Assembly (NCBI RefSeq): GCF_001439735.1
Contig: NZ_JYLN01000009.1
Span: 170,517-234,516 of the forward strand
DNA: 64,000 nucleotides
Direction: 5' to 3'
Origin: Pseudomonas paralactis
GTDB taxonomy: Bacteria; Pseudomonadota; Gammaproteobacteria; Pseudomonadales; Pseudomonadaceae
Under the pieces are notes generated by a model, which did no database searches, was not told the origin of the DNA, and saw only the letters and a list, made by a program, of their open reading frames with translations. The position numbers and the translations under genes are program-made. Shown in pieces: positions 32,094-41,072 of this stretch (position 1 is the stretch's first letter; the number at the start of each line of letters is the position of its first letter).

Positions 32094-33005
32094 ATGCACT
32101 TTGACCTCATCGACCTGCGCCTCTACCTGCACATCCTGGACACCGGCAATATCACCGCCGGCGCGGCCCGCAGCCACCTGTCCCTGGCTGCCGCCAGCGC
32201 ACGCATCCGAGCTATGGAGTCTTCATTGGGCATTGCGTTTCTTGAGCGCGGTCGCCGTGGCGTCACCCCCACACCTGCCGGTAAAGCCCTGGCCCGGCAC
32301 GCTCGCCTGCTGGTGCAACAGGCCGACCACCTGCAACAGGATCTGGCCGAATACGCCAATGGCGTCAAAGGCCAGGTACGCCTGCTGTGCAACACCACCG
32401 CCCTTAGCGAGTACCTGCCTGAACTGCTCGCACACTTTCTGCGCGAGCATCCCAACCTCGATATCGACCTGCAAGAGTTGCCCAGCCTGCGCATCACCCA
32501 CGCCTTGCGTCAGGGTACCGCCGACCTGGGGATTATTTCCGATGCGGTAGACACCCACGGCTTGCAGACCCGGGCGTTTCGCGATGACCCGCTGGTGCTG
32601 ATCATGCCCCTGGACCACCCGTTGACCAACCCGAGTTTTATCGACAGCTTGCAATACGATTACGTGGGCCTGGCGGCCAACAGCGCGCTGGCGGTTTACC
32701 TGGAAGAACAGGCATTGCACGCAGGCTTTCGCTTGCAGACACGCATTCGCGCCGACGGTTTTGACGGGGTGATTCGCATGGTCGCCGGCGGCGCGGGCCT
32801 GGGCATCGTGCCTCAGGCCGCCTTGGAGCGTTGGCCAACTGCGCGTCGCTTCAAGGCCCATCCCCTGCGAGAAGAATGGGCCTGTCGCAAACTGCTGTTA
32901 TGCGCACGCTCGTTCGAGCAATTGCCCGGTTACGCCAGCACCTTACTCGCTGCGCTCAAGGCCCCCTGTAGGAGCGAGCTTGCTCGCGAAGATCGTCAAC
33001 GATAA
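32094..33005 (+). CDS. LysR-family regulator with REPIN-encoded tail
   Basis: 303 residues. HTH at about 4-62 (DLRLYLHILDTGNITAGAAR, LSLAAASARIRAMESSLG) and a substrate domain with RVLLCNTTALSEYLPELL-like start at about 90. The last residues APCRSELAREDRQR are encoded by the left arm of a class B REPIN, which also supplies the TAA at 33003-33005. The ATG at 32094 is chosen by the HTH start. It is divergent from the TauE/SafE gene, a frequent pairing. Confidence 0.92.
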   Translation: MHFDLIDLRLYLHILDTGNITAGAARSHLSLAAASARIRAMESSLGIAFLERGRRGVTPTPAGKALARHARLLVQQADHLQQDLAEYANGVKGQVRLLCNTTALSEYLPELLAHFLREHPNLDIDLQELPSLRITHALRQGTADLGIISDAVDTHGLQTRAFRDDPLVLIMPLDHPLTNPSFIDSLQYDYVGLAANSALAVYLEEQALHAGFRLQTRIRADGFDGVIRMVAGGAGLGIVPQAALERWPTARRFKAHPLREEWACRKLLLCARSFEQLPGYASTLLAALKAPCRSELAREDRQR

Positions 33006-33067
33006 CGCGAGCTATCTGGTTTAACGCGGAGCTCTCGGGCTTTTCGCGAGCAAGCTCGCTCCTACAG
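32966..33067. repeat. REPIN, class B, encoding the ends of two convergent genes
   Basis: Left arm CTGTAGGAGCGAGCTTGCTC and exact inverted right arm ending CGCTCCTACAG. The plus-strand LysR gene ends in the left arm (33005) and the minus-strand permease gene ends just beyond the centre (33021), so both coding ends lie inside it. Confidence 0.92.
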
Positions 33068-34448
33068 ATGATGCGCGTTTGTGGAAGAAGGTGTAGTAAA
33101 CCGCCGACAAGATCACCAAGAATGGCACGCCAAACACCAGCGTCATCTTGAAAGCGTCGGTGAAATAGGTGGTGATCATCACCGCCCCCATCAGCACCAA
33201 CCCCAGCAGCGTGCTGTATGGAAAAAACCGCAGCTGGAACGACAATTTCGCCCCGCCATGGCGCTTGCGATAGCGACGAAAGAACAGGTGCGTGAGGAAG
33301 ATCATGAACCAGGTGAAGATCGCGCCAAACATCGAGATCGCCATCATCAGGGTGAATGAGCTTTCCGGGTACACCACATTCAGCAGGGTCGCCAGGGCGA
33401 TGCCCGAACTGGACAGCAACAAGGCGTTCAGCGGGATGCCGTTCTTGCTCAAGGCGCCCATGGATTTGGGCGCAAAGCCTGCACGGGACAGGCTGAACAT
33501 CATGCGCGTGGTGATGTAGAGCTGGCTGTTCATGGCCGACAGCGCTGCGATGAGGATCACGAAATTCATCACCCCGGTGGCACCCGGAATACCGATGGTC
33601 TGCATCACCGTGACGAACGGGCTCTGGGCCTGGCCGGCCTGGTTCCACGGCACGATGGCGAGCATCAGCGCCAGGGTCAGCAGGTAGAACACCACCAGCC
33701 GCACGATGGTAGCGCGGAAGGCTTTCTTCACCGCCTGCTCCGGGTCGGCGGCCTCACCAGCGGCCACGGCGATCATCTCGACGCTGAGGTAGCTGAAGAT
33801 CGACACAATGACGGCGATCCACATGCCACTCAAGCCATGGGGGAAAAAGCCGTCGTGGGCGGTGTAGTTCTGCACGCCATAGTCAGGGTTGCCGGAACCG
33901 AACACCACGTACACCGCCAGGATGATGAAGCCGACGATGGCGCTGATCTTGATGGTCGAGAACCAGTATTCGAAGTTGCCGAAGGTCTTTACGCTGATCG
34001 CATTGAGCACAATCAGCACACTGGAAAACGACACGATCCACACCCACTCCGGCACGTTGGCGAACCAGTACTTCATGTACATCGCTACCGCCGTGACCTC
34101 GGCGCCTACCGCCAGCACAATCGCCGCCCAGTAGGCATACCGCACCAGGAACCCGGCCAACGGGCTGATGTAGAACTCGGCATAAGCGCCGAAGGAGCCG
34201 GAGGTGGAGTGAGCCACCGTCATCTCCGCCAGGCAGCCCATCAGCAGCAAGGTGATCAAGGCGCCGATGGCGTAGCTCACCAGCACGCTGGGCCCGGCAT
34301 AACCAATGGCGTAGGCGCTGCCCATGAACAGCCCGGTGCCGATGGCGCCACCGATGGCGATCATGCTCATCTGGCCGGAAGTGAGCTGGCGCCTGAGGCC
34401 CAGTTCGCGGTGAGTGATTTCTGCAAAGCCGTTGTCTGGCGTGGTCAC
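33021..34448 (-). CDS. amino-acid permease (APC family), next to kynU
   Basis: 475 residues with 12 membrane helices. The APC signature IAIGGAIGTGLFMGS lies at about 31-45, and AGEAADPEQAVKKAF is the conserved loop between TM6 and TM7. It resembles GABA, aromatic or phenylalanine/tryptophan permeases. The C-terminal VGASLLAKSPRAPR is encoded by a REPIN. The GTG at 34448 has AAAGGGG upstream. Close linkage to kynU and kynR suggests import of tryptophan or kynurenine, which is inference. Confidence 0.9.
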   Translation of the reverse strand: MTTPDNGFAEITHRELGLRRQLTSGQMSMIAIGGAIGTGLFMGSAYAIGYAGPSVLVSYAIGALITLLLMGCLAEMTVAHSTSGSFGAYAEFYISPLAGFLVRYAYWAAIVLAVGAEVTAVAMYMKYWFANVPEWVWIVSFSSVLIVLNAISVKTFGNFEYWFSTIKISAIVGFIILAVYVVFGSGNPDYGVQNYTAHDGFFPHGLSGMWIAVIVSIFSYLSVEMIAVAAGEAADPEQAVKKAFRATIVRLVVFYLLTLALMLAIVPWNQAGQAQSPFVTVMQTIGIPGATGVMNFVILIAALSAMNSQLYITTRMMFSLSRAGFAPKSMGALSKNGIPLNALLLSSSGIALATLLNVVYPESSFTLMMAISMFGAIFTWFMIFLTHLFFRRYRKRHGGAKLSFQLRFFPYSTLLGLVLMGAVMITTYFTDAFKMTLVFGVPFLVILSAVYYTFFHKRASSVGASLLAKSPRAPR

Positions 34449-34491
34449 GGGTGTGCCCCTTTATTATTGTGATGGTGGCTGACGCTGAACC

Positions 34492-34564
34492 TATGGGAGC
34501 TGGCTTGCCTGCGATAACGGTAGTGAATGCACCGACGCTATCGCAGGCAAGCCAGCTCCCACAT
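34492..34564. repeat. REPIN, class A
   Basis: Arms ATGGGAGCTGGCTTGCCTGC and GCAGGCAAGCCAGCTCCCAC around a 33-bp centre, between the permease and kynU on the minus strand. Confidence 0.9.
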
Positions 34565-34580
34565 TTGATCTGTGTTGCCC

Positions 34581-35831
34581 TTAAGTAACGCTGTTGCGCA
34601 CTTTGAATTGCGGTTGGTCCCAAGTGGCGTTGTCGAGAATTTCACCGAGGATTTCCACCGCGTCCCACACCTCGGTAAAGCTGGTGTACAACGGCGTGAA
34701 ACCAAAGCGCATGATCCGCGGCTCACGGTAATCGCCGATCACGCCTCGGGCGATCAGGGCCTGGATCACTGCATAGCCTTCAGGGTGTTCGAAGCTCACA
34801 TGGCTGCCGCGCCGGGCGTGTTCACGCGGGGTGATCAGCTCCAGCCCATGGGCGGCGCAGCGGCTTTCGACCAAGGCGATAAACAGGTCGGTCAATGCCA
34901 GGGATTTGCTGCGCAGGCTGGCCATGTCGGTCTGGGCAAAAATATCCAGACCGCATTCCACCATGGCCAACGACGTGATCGGCTGGGTGCCGCACAGGTA
35001 GCGCGCGATACCGGCGCTGGGGGCGTAACTCGATTCCATGGCGAACTGGCGGGTATGCCCGAACCAACCCGACAACGGCTGGCGCACTACATCCACCAAC
35101 GCCGGGTTGACCCACACAAAGGCCTGGGAGCCCGGGCCGCCGTTGAGGTATTTGTAAGTGCAGCCAATCGCATAATCAGCACCGGCCTGGTGCAGGTCCA
35201 CAGGCACCGCGCCCGCTGAGTGCGCCAGGTCCCAGATGCTCAGCGCGCCACACTCGTGGCTCAGCGCGGTCAGCGCCGCCATGTCGTACATGTAGCCCGT
35301 CTTGTAGTTGACGTGGGTAAGCATCACCACCGCCACGTCGGCGTCGATGGCCTGGGGCAGCTCGGCCGGGCTGTTGACCAGGCGCAGGGAATAGCCTTGC
35401 TGCAGCAGTTCAGCCAAGCCTTCTGCGATATACAAATCGGTGGGGAAGTTACTTGCTTCGCTGACGATGACCTTGCGCGCTGGCGAGCGCTGGCGCTGCA
35501 CGCTCAATGCGGCGCTGAGCACCTTGAACAGGTTGATCGAGGTGGTATCGGTGACCACCACTTCGCCGTCACGCGCACCGATCAACGGCGCCAGGCGGTT
35601 GCCCAAGCGCTGGGACAAATCCGCCCAGCCCGCGCTGTTCCAGCTGCGAATCAAGCCATTGCCCCACTCTTGGGCGATCACCTGTTGTGCCCGCTCCAGC
35701 GCTGCCACCGGGCGGGCGCCGAGGGAGTTGCCGTCGAGGTAGATCACGCCTTCGGGCAAGGCGAACTGTTGGCGCAGTGACGCCAACGGATCCTGGGCGT
35801 CGAGGGCTTGGCAATGGCTGCGAGTGGTCAT
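34581..35831 (-). CDS. kynU: kynureninase
   Basis: 416 residues. The PLP lysine is K227 in GCTYKYLNGGPG, the same number as in the well-studied P. fluorescens enzyme. FYLDGNSLG-like YLDGNSLGAR, NFPTDLY and DLAHSAGAVPVDL are further fold-type I marks. It splits L-kynurenine to anthranilate and alanine. It is divergent from kynR. Its product feeds antABC and then catA in this window. A motif shared with the kynB upstream region lies 57 bp before its ATG. Confidence 0.97.
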   Translation of the reverse strand: MTTRSHCQALDAQDPLASLRQQFALPEGVIYLDGNSLGARPVAALERAQQVIAQEWGNGLIRSWNSAGWADLSQRLGNRLAPLIGARDGEVVVTDTTSINLFKVLSAALSVQRQRSPARKVIVSEASNFPTDLYIAEGLAELLQQGYSLRLVNSPAELPQAIDADVAVVMLTHVNYKTGYMYDMAALTALSHECGALSIWDLAHSAGAVPVDLHQAGADYAIGCTYKYLNGGPGSQAFVWVNPALVDVVRQPLSGWFGHTRQFAMESSYAPSAGIARYLCGTQPITSLAMVECGLDIFAQTDMASLRSKSLALTDLFIALVESRCAAHGLELITPREHARRGSHVSFEHPEGYAVIQALIARGVIGDYREPRIMRFGFTPLYTSFTEVWDAVEILGEILDNATWDQPQFKVRNSVT

Positions 35832-35887
35832 GGGTCGTCCTGGTTTTTATAGGTGAGGATGGACCAAATAATGAACGAACTTTTAGA

Positions 35888-35902
35888 GAATTTTCGTGCA
35901 AA
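35888..35902 (-). promoter_or_regulatory. candidate KynR site upstream of kynU
   Basis: Plus-strand GAATTTTCGTGCAAA begins 57 bp upstream of the kynU ATG. The same motif with two differences (GAATTTTCTTGCGAA) begins 50 bp upstream of kynB in the same orientation. The two kyn transcripts share little else upstream. Confidence 0.6.
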
Positions 35903-35933
35903 GTGGTGGGTAAACGGCTATTTAAGCTGTAGG

Positions 35934-35945
35934 AAATTCGAATTT
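35934..35945. promoter_or_regulatory. AAATTCGAATTT palindrome before kynR
   Basis: A perfect 12-bp palindrome 31 bp before the kynR ATG, in the divergent kynU-kynR space. Lrp/AsnC proteins bind short AT-rich dyads, so this may be an autoregulatory KynR site. Confidence 0.5.
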
Positions 35946-35975
35946 AATCTCAAAATACGCGGATATCTTCCAAGC

Positions 35976-36449
35976 ATGATTCTCGACGCCACCGACCTGC
36001 GCCTCCTGCATTTTCTGCAACAGGATGGCCGTATCAGCAACCAGGAACTGGCGGAAAAAGTCGCCCTGTCACCCTCGGCGTGCCTGCGCCGTTTGCGCTT
36101 GTTGGAGAGCGAAGGAATCATCAGCGGCTACCGCGCGGTATTGAATGCCGAGCAGCTGGGAATCGAGCTTGAAGCCATCGTGCACCTGTCGCTGCGCCAG
36201 GATATCGAGGACTGGCATGAGACGTTCATCAAGAAGGTGCAAGGTTGGCCGGAGGTGGCGAGCGCCTATGTGATCACCGGCGCCAGCAATTATGTGCTGC
36301 GGGTGCAGGCGCGCAACCTCAAGCACTTTTCGGACTTTATTGTGAACCACCTGAACCGCACGGCGGGGGTGATGGATATTCGCTCTGAAATTGTGCTGCA
36401 GAAGATCAAGGACCGGGATGAGGTATTGGACCTGGTCGTGCGCAAATAA
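35976..36449 (+). CDS. kynR: Lrp/AsnC-family regulator KynR
   Basis: 157 residues. HTH at about 4-62 (DLRLLHFLQQDGRISNQELA, then SPSACLRRLRLLE) and an AsnC ligand domain (about 65-150, with VASAYVITGASNYVLRV). KynR in P. aeruginosa activates kynBUA in response to kynurenine. The gene is divergent from kynU, which supports the same role here. The ATG at 35976 begins the family sequence; no strong ribosome site precedes it. Confidence 0.92.
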   Translation: MILDATDLRLLHFLQQDGRISNQELAEKVALSPSACLRRLRLLESEGIISGYRAVLNAEQLGIELEAIVHLSLRQDIEDWHETFIKKVQGWPEVASAYVITGASNYVLRVQARNLKHFSDFIVNHLNRTAGVMDIRSEIVLQKIKDRDEVLDLVVRK

Positions 36450-36469
36450 CACAAACATCCCAAAACCAA

Positions 36470-36541
36470 TGTGGGAGCTGGCTTGCCTGCGATAGCGGTG
36501 GAACATTCACCACCGCTATCGCAGGCAAGCCAGCTCCCACA
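36470..36541. repeat. REPIN, class A
   Basis: Almost perfect 72-bp inverted repeat: arms TGTGGGAGCTGGCTTGCCTG and CAGGCAAGCCAGCTCCCACA, and the inner GCGATAGCGGTGG and CCACCGCTATCGC also pair. Between kynR and catA, both ends facing it. Confidence 0.93.
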
Positions 36542-36555
36542 GTTGACCGAGTTGA

Positions 36556-37485
36556 TCAGTCTTCCAGAGCACGGACGCGTTGCATGCGCTGCTGCTCTAT
36601 TGGCGCATCCGCTACCTGCAACTCAAAGTCAAAATCAATCTGCGCAAACCGCCCCTGCACGCCAAATTCCTGCGCCAGTTGCGGATCTTCGCTGAAGCGG
36701 ATCTCGGCAATCAGTTCATCGCGGGTGGCATAGGCAAAGTCATCATGCAGGTACGGGTCATCCGACAGGTTGATCTGGGTGGTCAGGTGCCGGTGGCCGG
36801 GCGCCGAGATGAAGAAGTGGATATGCGCCGGCCGCTGCCCGTGACGCCCCAGTTGGTCGAGCAGCTGTTGCGTCGGCCCGGTCGGCGGGCAGCCGTAGCC
36901 CGAAGGTACGATGCTGCGAAAACGGTAGTTGCCCTGGGCGTCAGTCTCGATACGGCGACGCAGATTGAATTCGGACTGATTCGGGTCGAACCACGAATAA
37001 GTGCCGCCGGTATTGGCCTGCCACACATCGACAATCGCCCCCGCCAATGGCTTGCCTTCGGTATCGCGCACTTGCCCGCGCATGAACAACGGCACCGCGT
37101 CGTCCTTGCCGTCATCCAGCCGTGCTTCGTATTTGGACAACGGCGCGCCGGCCACATACAACGGGCCTTCGATGGTGCGCGGCGTGCCGCCGGATTTGCC
37201 TGCCTGCTCATCGGCGGCGTCCATCAACAGGTCCAGATAATGCTCCAGGCCGAGGCCGGCAGCGAGCAGACCGGCCTCCTGGTTTTTGCCCAGCTCATTG
37301 AGGTAGTTGACCGCCTTCCAGAATTCTTCCGGGGTCACTTCCAGGTCTTCGATGATGTTCACGGTGTCGCGCAGGATTCGGTAGATCAGCGCCTTGGCGC
37401 GCGGGTTGCCCGCGTCATTGAGGTTGCCGCTGGCTTCTTCGAGAAAGCGTTGAGCGTGGGCAGTCTGGGACAGGCGGATGGACAT
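36556..37485 (-). CDS. catA: catechol 1,2-dioxygenase
   Basis: 309 residues of the intradiol dioxygenase family. The iron(III) ligands are Tyr163 (GTYSWF), Tyr197 (GYGCPPTGP), His221 and His223 (HIHFF). An N-terminal helical linker domain (about 1-100) mediates dimerisation. It cleaves catechol to cis,cis-muconate. It is the last gene of catBCA, 40 bp after catC, and takes catechol made by AntABC encoded nearby. Confidence 0.97.
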   Translation of the reverse strand: MSIRLSQTAHAQRFLEEASGNLNDAGNPRAKALIYRILRDTVNIIEDLEVTPEEFWKAVNYLNELGKNQEAGLLAAGLGLEHYLDLLMDAADEQAGKSGGTPRTIEGPLYVAGAPLSKYEARLDDGKDDAVPLFMRGQVRDTEGKPLAGAIVDVWQANTGGTYSWFDPNQSEFNLRRRIETDAQGNYRFRSIVPSGYGCPPTGPTQQLLDQLGRHGQRPAHIHFFISAPGHRHLTTQINLSDDPYLHDDFAYATRDELIAEIRFSEDPQLAQEFGVQGRFAQIDFDFELQVADAPIEQQRMQRVRALED

Positions 37486-37525
37486 GGTGCACTCCTCATC
37501 TTGTAATTATCAGGTAGAAACCGAC

Positions 37526-37816
37526 TTAGCGGTCGTCCGCATGGATCGACGACGGGTGTCGGCACAACGCATTCACTTCGATGGCCATGTAGGGAAACAA
37601 CGGCAGTTGCATCAACAGGTCGTGCAGGTCTTGCACGCTGTCGACATCGAACACGCTGTAGTTGGCGTAGTGCCCGGCGATGCGCCACAGGTGGCGCCAC
37701 TTGCCCTCTTGTTGCAGACGTTGCGCCAGGGCTTTCTCTTCGGCCTTGAGGCTGGCGGCGCGCTCGGGGTGCATGTCGAGGGGCAGGTTCACAGTCATTT
37801 TTACGTGGAACAACAT
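37526..37816 (-). CDS. catC: muconolactone delta-isomerase
   Basis: 96 residues, full length for CatC: MLFHVKMTVNLPLDMHPE, EGKWRHLWRIAGHYANYSVF and the end MQLPLFPYMAIEVNALCRHP. It isomerises muconolactone to 3-oxoadipate enol-lactone as a homodecamer. It is 12 bp after catB and upstream of catA. Confidence 0.97.
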   Translation of the reverse strand: MLFHVKMTVNLPLDMHPERAASLKAEEKALAQRLQQEGKWRHLWRIAGHYANYSVFDVDSVQDLHDLLMQLPLFPYMAIEVNALCRHPSSIHADDR

Positions 37817-37828
37817 GGCAGGCGCCTC

Positions 37829-38956
37829 TTAGTGTTTGTCGCGGCGAAAGAACGCCAGGCGCTCTTCATCGAGCGCCAGGCCCAGGCCCGGCGCGCTGGA
37901 AACGTGCAGCTGGAAATCGCGGTACACCGGTGGCTCGGTGAGGATGTCTTCGGTGAGCAACAACGGGCCAAACAATTCGGTGCCCCACGCCAGATTGTTT
38001 AGCGTGAGGAAAGCATGGGCCGACGCCAGGGTGCCGATGCCGCCTTCGAGCATGGTGCCGCCGTACAAGCCGATGCCGGCCGCCTCGCCGATTGCCGCCG
38101 TACGCAACACGGCGCGCGGGCCGCCATTCTTGGCGATCTTCAGGGCGAACACCGTGGCCGCACCTTCACGGGCCAGGTTGAATGCATCCTCGACACACTC
38201 GATGGACTCGTCGGCCATGATCGGCACCGGGCTCGACAGGTTGAGCCGAGTCATACCACCACGGTTGTTGCGCGAGATCGGTTGTTCGATCAGGTCGATA
38301 CCGTGGTCGCCGAGCACCTTGCACGCCCGCAGGGCCACGGCTTCATCCCAGGCCTGGTTGACGTCGACGCGCACACTGGCGCGCTCGCCCAGGGCTTTCT
38401 TGATTGCGATCACATGGGCCAGATCGCGGCTGACTTCACCGGCGCCGATCTTCAGCTTGAAGAGGCGGTGACGGCGCAGGTCGAGCATTTTCTCGGCCTC
38501 GTTGATGTCCTGTTCGGTATTACCGCTGGCCAGGGTCCAGGCCACCGGCAACGCGTCCCGCACACGCCCGCCCAGCAACTCACTGACCGGCAGGCCCAGG
38601 CGTTTGCCGAGGGCGTCGAGCAAGGCGCTTTCGATGCCGGATTTGGCAAAGGTGTTGCCACGAATACTGCGTTCCAGGCGCAACATGGCCGCATTGATGT
38701 TGCTCGCGTCCTGGCCGATCAATAGCGGCGCAAAGTGGCGGTCGATATTGATCTTGATGCTGTCGGGGCTTTCATTGCCGTAGCTCAGGCCGCCGATGGT
38801 GGTGGCTTCGCCGATGCCTTCAATGCCGTCGGCGCAACGCAGGCGGATGATCACCAGGGTCTGGTTTTGCATGGTGTGCATCGCCAGCTTGTGCGGGCGA
38901 AGGGTGGGCAGATCAACAATAAGCGTGTCGATCGATTCGATGGCGCAAATCGGCAT
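37829..38956 (-). CDS. catB: muconate cycloisomerase
   Basis: 375 residues of the enolase superfamily. The active-site lysines are K167 and K169 (LFKLKIG), and the metal ligands are D198 (RVDVNQAW), E224 (IEQP) and D249 (MADES), all in canonical positions. It converts cis,cis-muconate to muconolactone using Mn2+. First gene of catBCA and divergent from catR; the ATG at 38956 gives the usual length. Confidence 0.97.
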   Translation of the reverse strand: MPICAIESIDTLIVDLPTLRPHKLAMHTMQNQTLVIIRLRCADGIEGIGEATTIGGLSYGNESPDSIKINIDRHFAPLLIGQDASNINAAMLRLERSIRGNTFAKSGIESALLDALGKRLGLPVSELLGGRVRDALPVAWTLASGNTEQDINEAEKMLDLRRHRLFKLKIGAGEVSRDLAHVIAIKKALGERASVRVDVNQAWDEAVALRACKVLGDHGIDLIEQPISRNNRGGMTRLNLSSPVPIMADESIECVEDAFNLAREGAATVFALKIAKNGGPRAVLRTAAIGEAAGIGLYGGTMLEGGIGTLASAHAFLTLNNLAWGTELFGPLLLTEDILTEPPVYRDFQLHVSSAPGLGLALDEERLAFFRRDKH

Positions 38957-39018
38957 GGCAATACCCGTTGGGTTATTTATAGATTTGCGTCGATTCTGTG
39001 CCGCATTTTTTTGGGGTT

Positions 39019-39058
39019 CCAATATAGAATTGGTCTGATGCGATACCCTCAAGGTATC
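39019..39058. promoter_or_regulatory. CatR-binding region between catB and catR
   Basis: Two dyads: GATACC-N5-GGTATC (39042-39058), which contains a LysR-type T-N11-A core, and CCAAT-N5-ATTGG (39019-39033), over a TATATT that could be the catB -10 on the minus strand. The arrangement of an upstream recognition site and a promoter-proximal activation site matches P. putida catBC, which CatR activates with muconate. Confidence 0.75.
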
Positions 39059-39070
39059 AAAGGAGTCGAT

Positions 39071-39946
39071 ATGGAACTGCGTCACTTGCGCTATTTCCAG
39101 GTGCTGGGCGAAACCCTTAACTTCACCCGGGCGGCCGAACGCCTGCACATCGCCCAGCCGCCCTTGAGCCGGCAGATCCAGCAGTTGGAGGATGAACTGG
39201 GGGTTGTGCTGCTGGAGCGCAGTCGGCCTTTGCGCCTGACAGAAGCCGGGCGTTTTTTCTATGAGCACGCCAATGTGCTGCTCGAACAGTTGGGCAAGGT
39301 GTGCGACAACACTCGGCGCATCGGCCTGGGTGAGAAGACGTGGCTGGGCATCGGCTTTGCGCCTTCGACCTTGTACGGCGTGCTGCCGGAATTGATTCGC
39401 CGGCTGCGCAATCACGAGGCCCTGGAGCTGGAGTTGGGCTTGTCGGAAATGACCACGTTGCAACAGGTCGAAGCGCTCAAGGCCGGGCGCATCGATGTAG
39501 GCTTCGGGCGTATTCGCATCGATGACCCGGCCATCGCCCAACGCGTATTGGTGGAGGATCGCCTGGTGGCCGTGCTGCCCAGCGGCCACCGCCTGCTGGG
39601 CGCCCCGGCCACCCTCGCCCAGTTGGCCGCCGAGCCCTTCGTGCTCTACCCCGGCAACCCGCGCCCCAGTTATGCCGACCATGTAATTGCGCTGTTTGAC
39701 GCCCACGGTTTGAGCCTGAAAGTGGCGCAGTGGACCAACGAGTTGCAGACCGCTATCGGCCTGGTGGGCGCCGGTATGGGCGTGACGCTGGTGCCGGCGT
39801 CGGTGCAGGTGCTGCATCGGGCGGATATTGGCTATACGCCGGTGGTGGAGGCCACTGCGACTTCGCCGATCATTCTGAGCCGGCGGGTGAATGACCAGTC
39901 GCCGGGGCTGACTCATTGCCTGCAACTGGTTGAAGAGTTGATCTGA
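39071..39946 (+). CDS. catR: LysR-family regulator CatR
   Basis: 291 residues. HTH at about 1-58 (MELRHLRYFQVLGETLNFTR, AERLHIAQPPLSRQI) and the CatR/BenM substrate domain (WLGIGFAPSTLYGVLPELI, VGAGMGVTLVPASVQ). It activates catBCA with cis,cis-muconate in known homologues. AGGAG lies 5 bp before the ATG at 39071. Confidence 0.93.
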   Translation: MELRHLRYFQVLGETLNFTRAAERLHIAQPPLSRQIQQLEDELGVVLLERSRPLRLTEAGRFFYEHANVLLEQLGKVCDNTRRIGLGEKTWLGIGFAPSTLYGVLPELIRRLRNHEALELELGLSEMTTLQQVEALKAGRIDVGFGRIRIDDPAIAQRVLVEDRLVAVLPSGHRLLGAPATLAQLAAEPFVLYPGNPRPSYADHVIALFDAHGLSLKVAQWTNELQTAIGLVGAGMGVTLVPASVQVLHRADIGYTPVVEATATSPIILSRRVNDQSPGLTHCLQLVEELI

Positions 39947-39970
39947 GATTCCCCAAACACTGTGATTTCC

Positions 39971-40062
39971 ATGTGGGAGGGGGCTTGCCCCCGATTTCAG
40001 GGTGTCAGACAGCACATCCATTGACTGATACACCGCTATCGGGGGCAAGCCCCCTCCCACAT
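39971..40062. repeat. REPIN, class A variant (GGGGGCTTGCCCCCGA)
   Basis: Arms ATGTGGGAGGGGGCTTGCCC and GGGCAAGCCCCCTCCCACAT. The loop-proximal CCCCCGA form differs from the CTGCGA form of other class A elements. Between convergent catR and antR. Confidence 0.9.
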
Positions 40063-40079
40063 TTGGGTCTTCATTGTTT

Positions 40080-41072
40080 TCAAAGGCTGCGCAGGCGCTT
40101 GCGTTGCAATGTCTGGCTGGGCGACTCATCGAACAGCTTGCGGTACTCCGCCGAAAACCGCCCCAAGTGTGTAAAACCCCAACCCAGGGCGATTTCAGAG
40201 ATGGTACGGATCGAGCCCTGCTCCAGAATCTCCTGGCGCACCGCCCCCAACCGATGCTTCTTCAGATACGCCATGGGCGACAGCGCGAAGTACTTGCGAA
40301 AGGCATCGAACAACTTGAACCGCGACACCCCGGCTGCCACTTCCAGGTCTTCCAGGTGCACGGCTTCACGGGCGTTGTCATGAATATATTGCCGCGCACG
40401 AATCAAGTAGTGCGGCAGTTTCACCCCCAACACTTCGCGCAATTCTTCGGAGTAGTTATTCGGCTGGGCCAGGATCAGCCCCTTGATCAGCGAGCTTTCC
40501 AGGTCACGGGTAAACGCCGCCTGCTCGTACAACTCGCTGCTGCATTCCAGTTCGGCGATGAAGTATCGCGCCATGCGCCACCACGAAGCCGGGGCGCCGT
40601 CCACAGCATCCATCACCGATTCGAAGCGCAGCGGCGCATCGATGGGCCGTTGCAGCAAACCTTCCAATGACTCGCTCATCGCCGCCCGTGTGATCACCAC
40701 CTGCAACTTGCGGCAGTCACCGGAAATCGCCAGCACCTGGTGCTCGTTGGGCGAAATGATCACGCCCTGGTCGCGGTTGGAACTCAAGCGCTCACCGTTC
40801 TTGCTCAGCTCCTGCTCGCCCACCAGCGGCAGGCTCAAGCTGTAGCTGCTGAAGTGCTCGGCGTCTTCGATGTCGATGGTCACGTCGGTACCGTATTCGA
40901 TCACGCCCAGGGTGGTGGCGCGGGATTTGAACACATTGGCGCTGTGATGAAATCGCAGGCGCTCGGGGGTGGCCGTCGCCAGGCGATGGGGACCGCAGAT
41001 GCCCGACATCCAGCTGCGGGCGCCTTCGAGGTCGAAGCGTTGAATATGAATATCGCGTGTCTGGCTACTCAT
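40080..41072 (-). CDS. antR: AraC-family regulator of anthranilate degradation (AntR)
   Basis: 330 residues. The C-terminal AraC double HTH covers about 220-325 (VHLEDLEVAAGVSRFKLFDA, FRKYFALSPMAYLKKHRL, ISEIALGWGFTHLGRFSAEY). The N-terminal region (about 10-200) is the AraC_binding_2-type effector domain of the AntR/BenR/XylS group. It is divergent from antABC across 312 bp and should activate them with anthranilate. The ATG is at 41072. Confidence 0.92.
   Translation of the reverse strand: MSSQTRDIHIQRFDLEGARSWMSGICGPHRLATATPERLRFHHSANVFKSRATTLGVIEYGTDVTIDIEDAEHFSSYSLSLPLVGEQELSKNGERLSSNRDQGVIISPNEHQVLAISGDCRKLQVVITRAAMSESLEGLLQRPIDAPLRFESVMDAVDGAPASWWRMARYFIAELECSSELYEQAAFTRDLESSLIKGLILAQPNNYSEELREVLGVKLPHYLIRARQYIHDNAREAVHLEDLEVAAGVSRFKLFDAFRKYFALSPMAYLKKHRLGAVRQEILEQGSIRTISEIALGWGFTHLGRFSAEYRKLFDESPSQTLQRKRLRSL

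Noticed and set aside
38957..40129. Upstream extension of the catB frame across catR to 766 codons
   Set aside because: Frame stays open across the divergent promoter and catR by chance; family length and the ATG at 38956 define catB.
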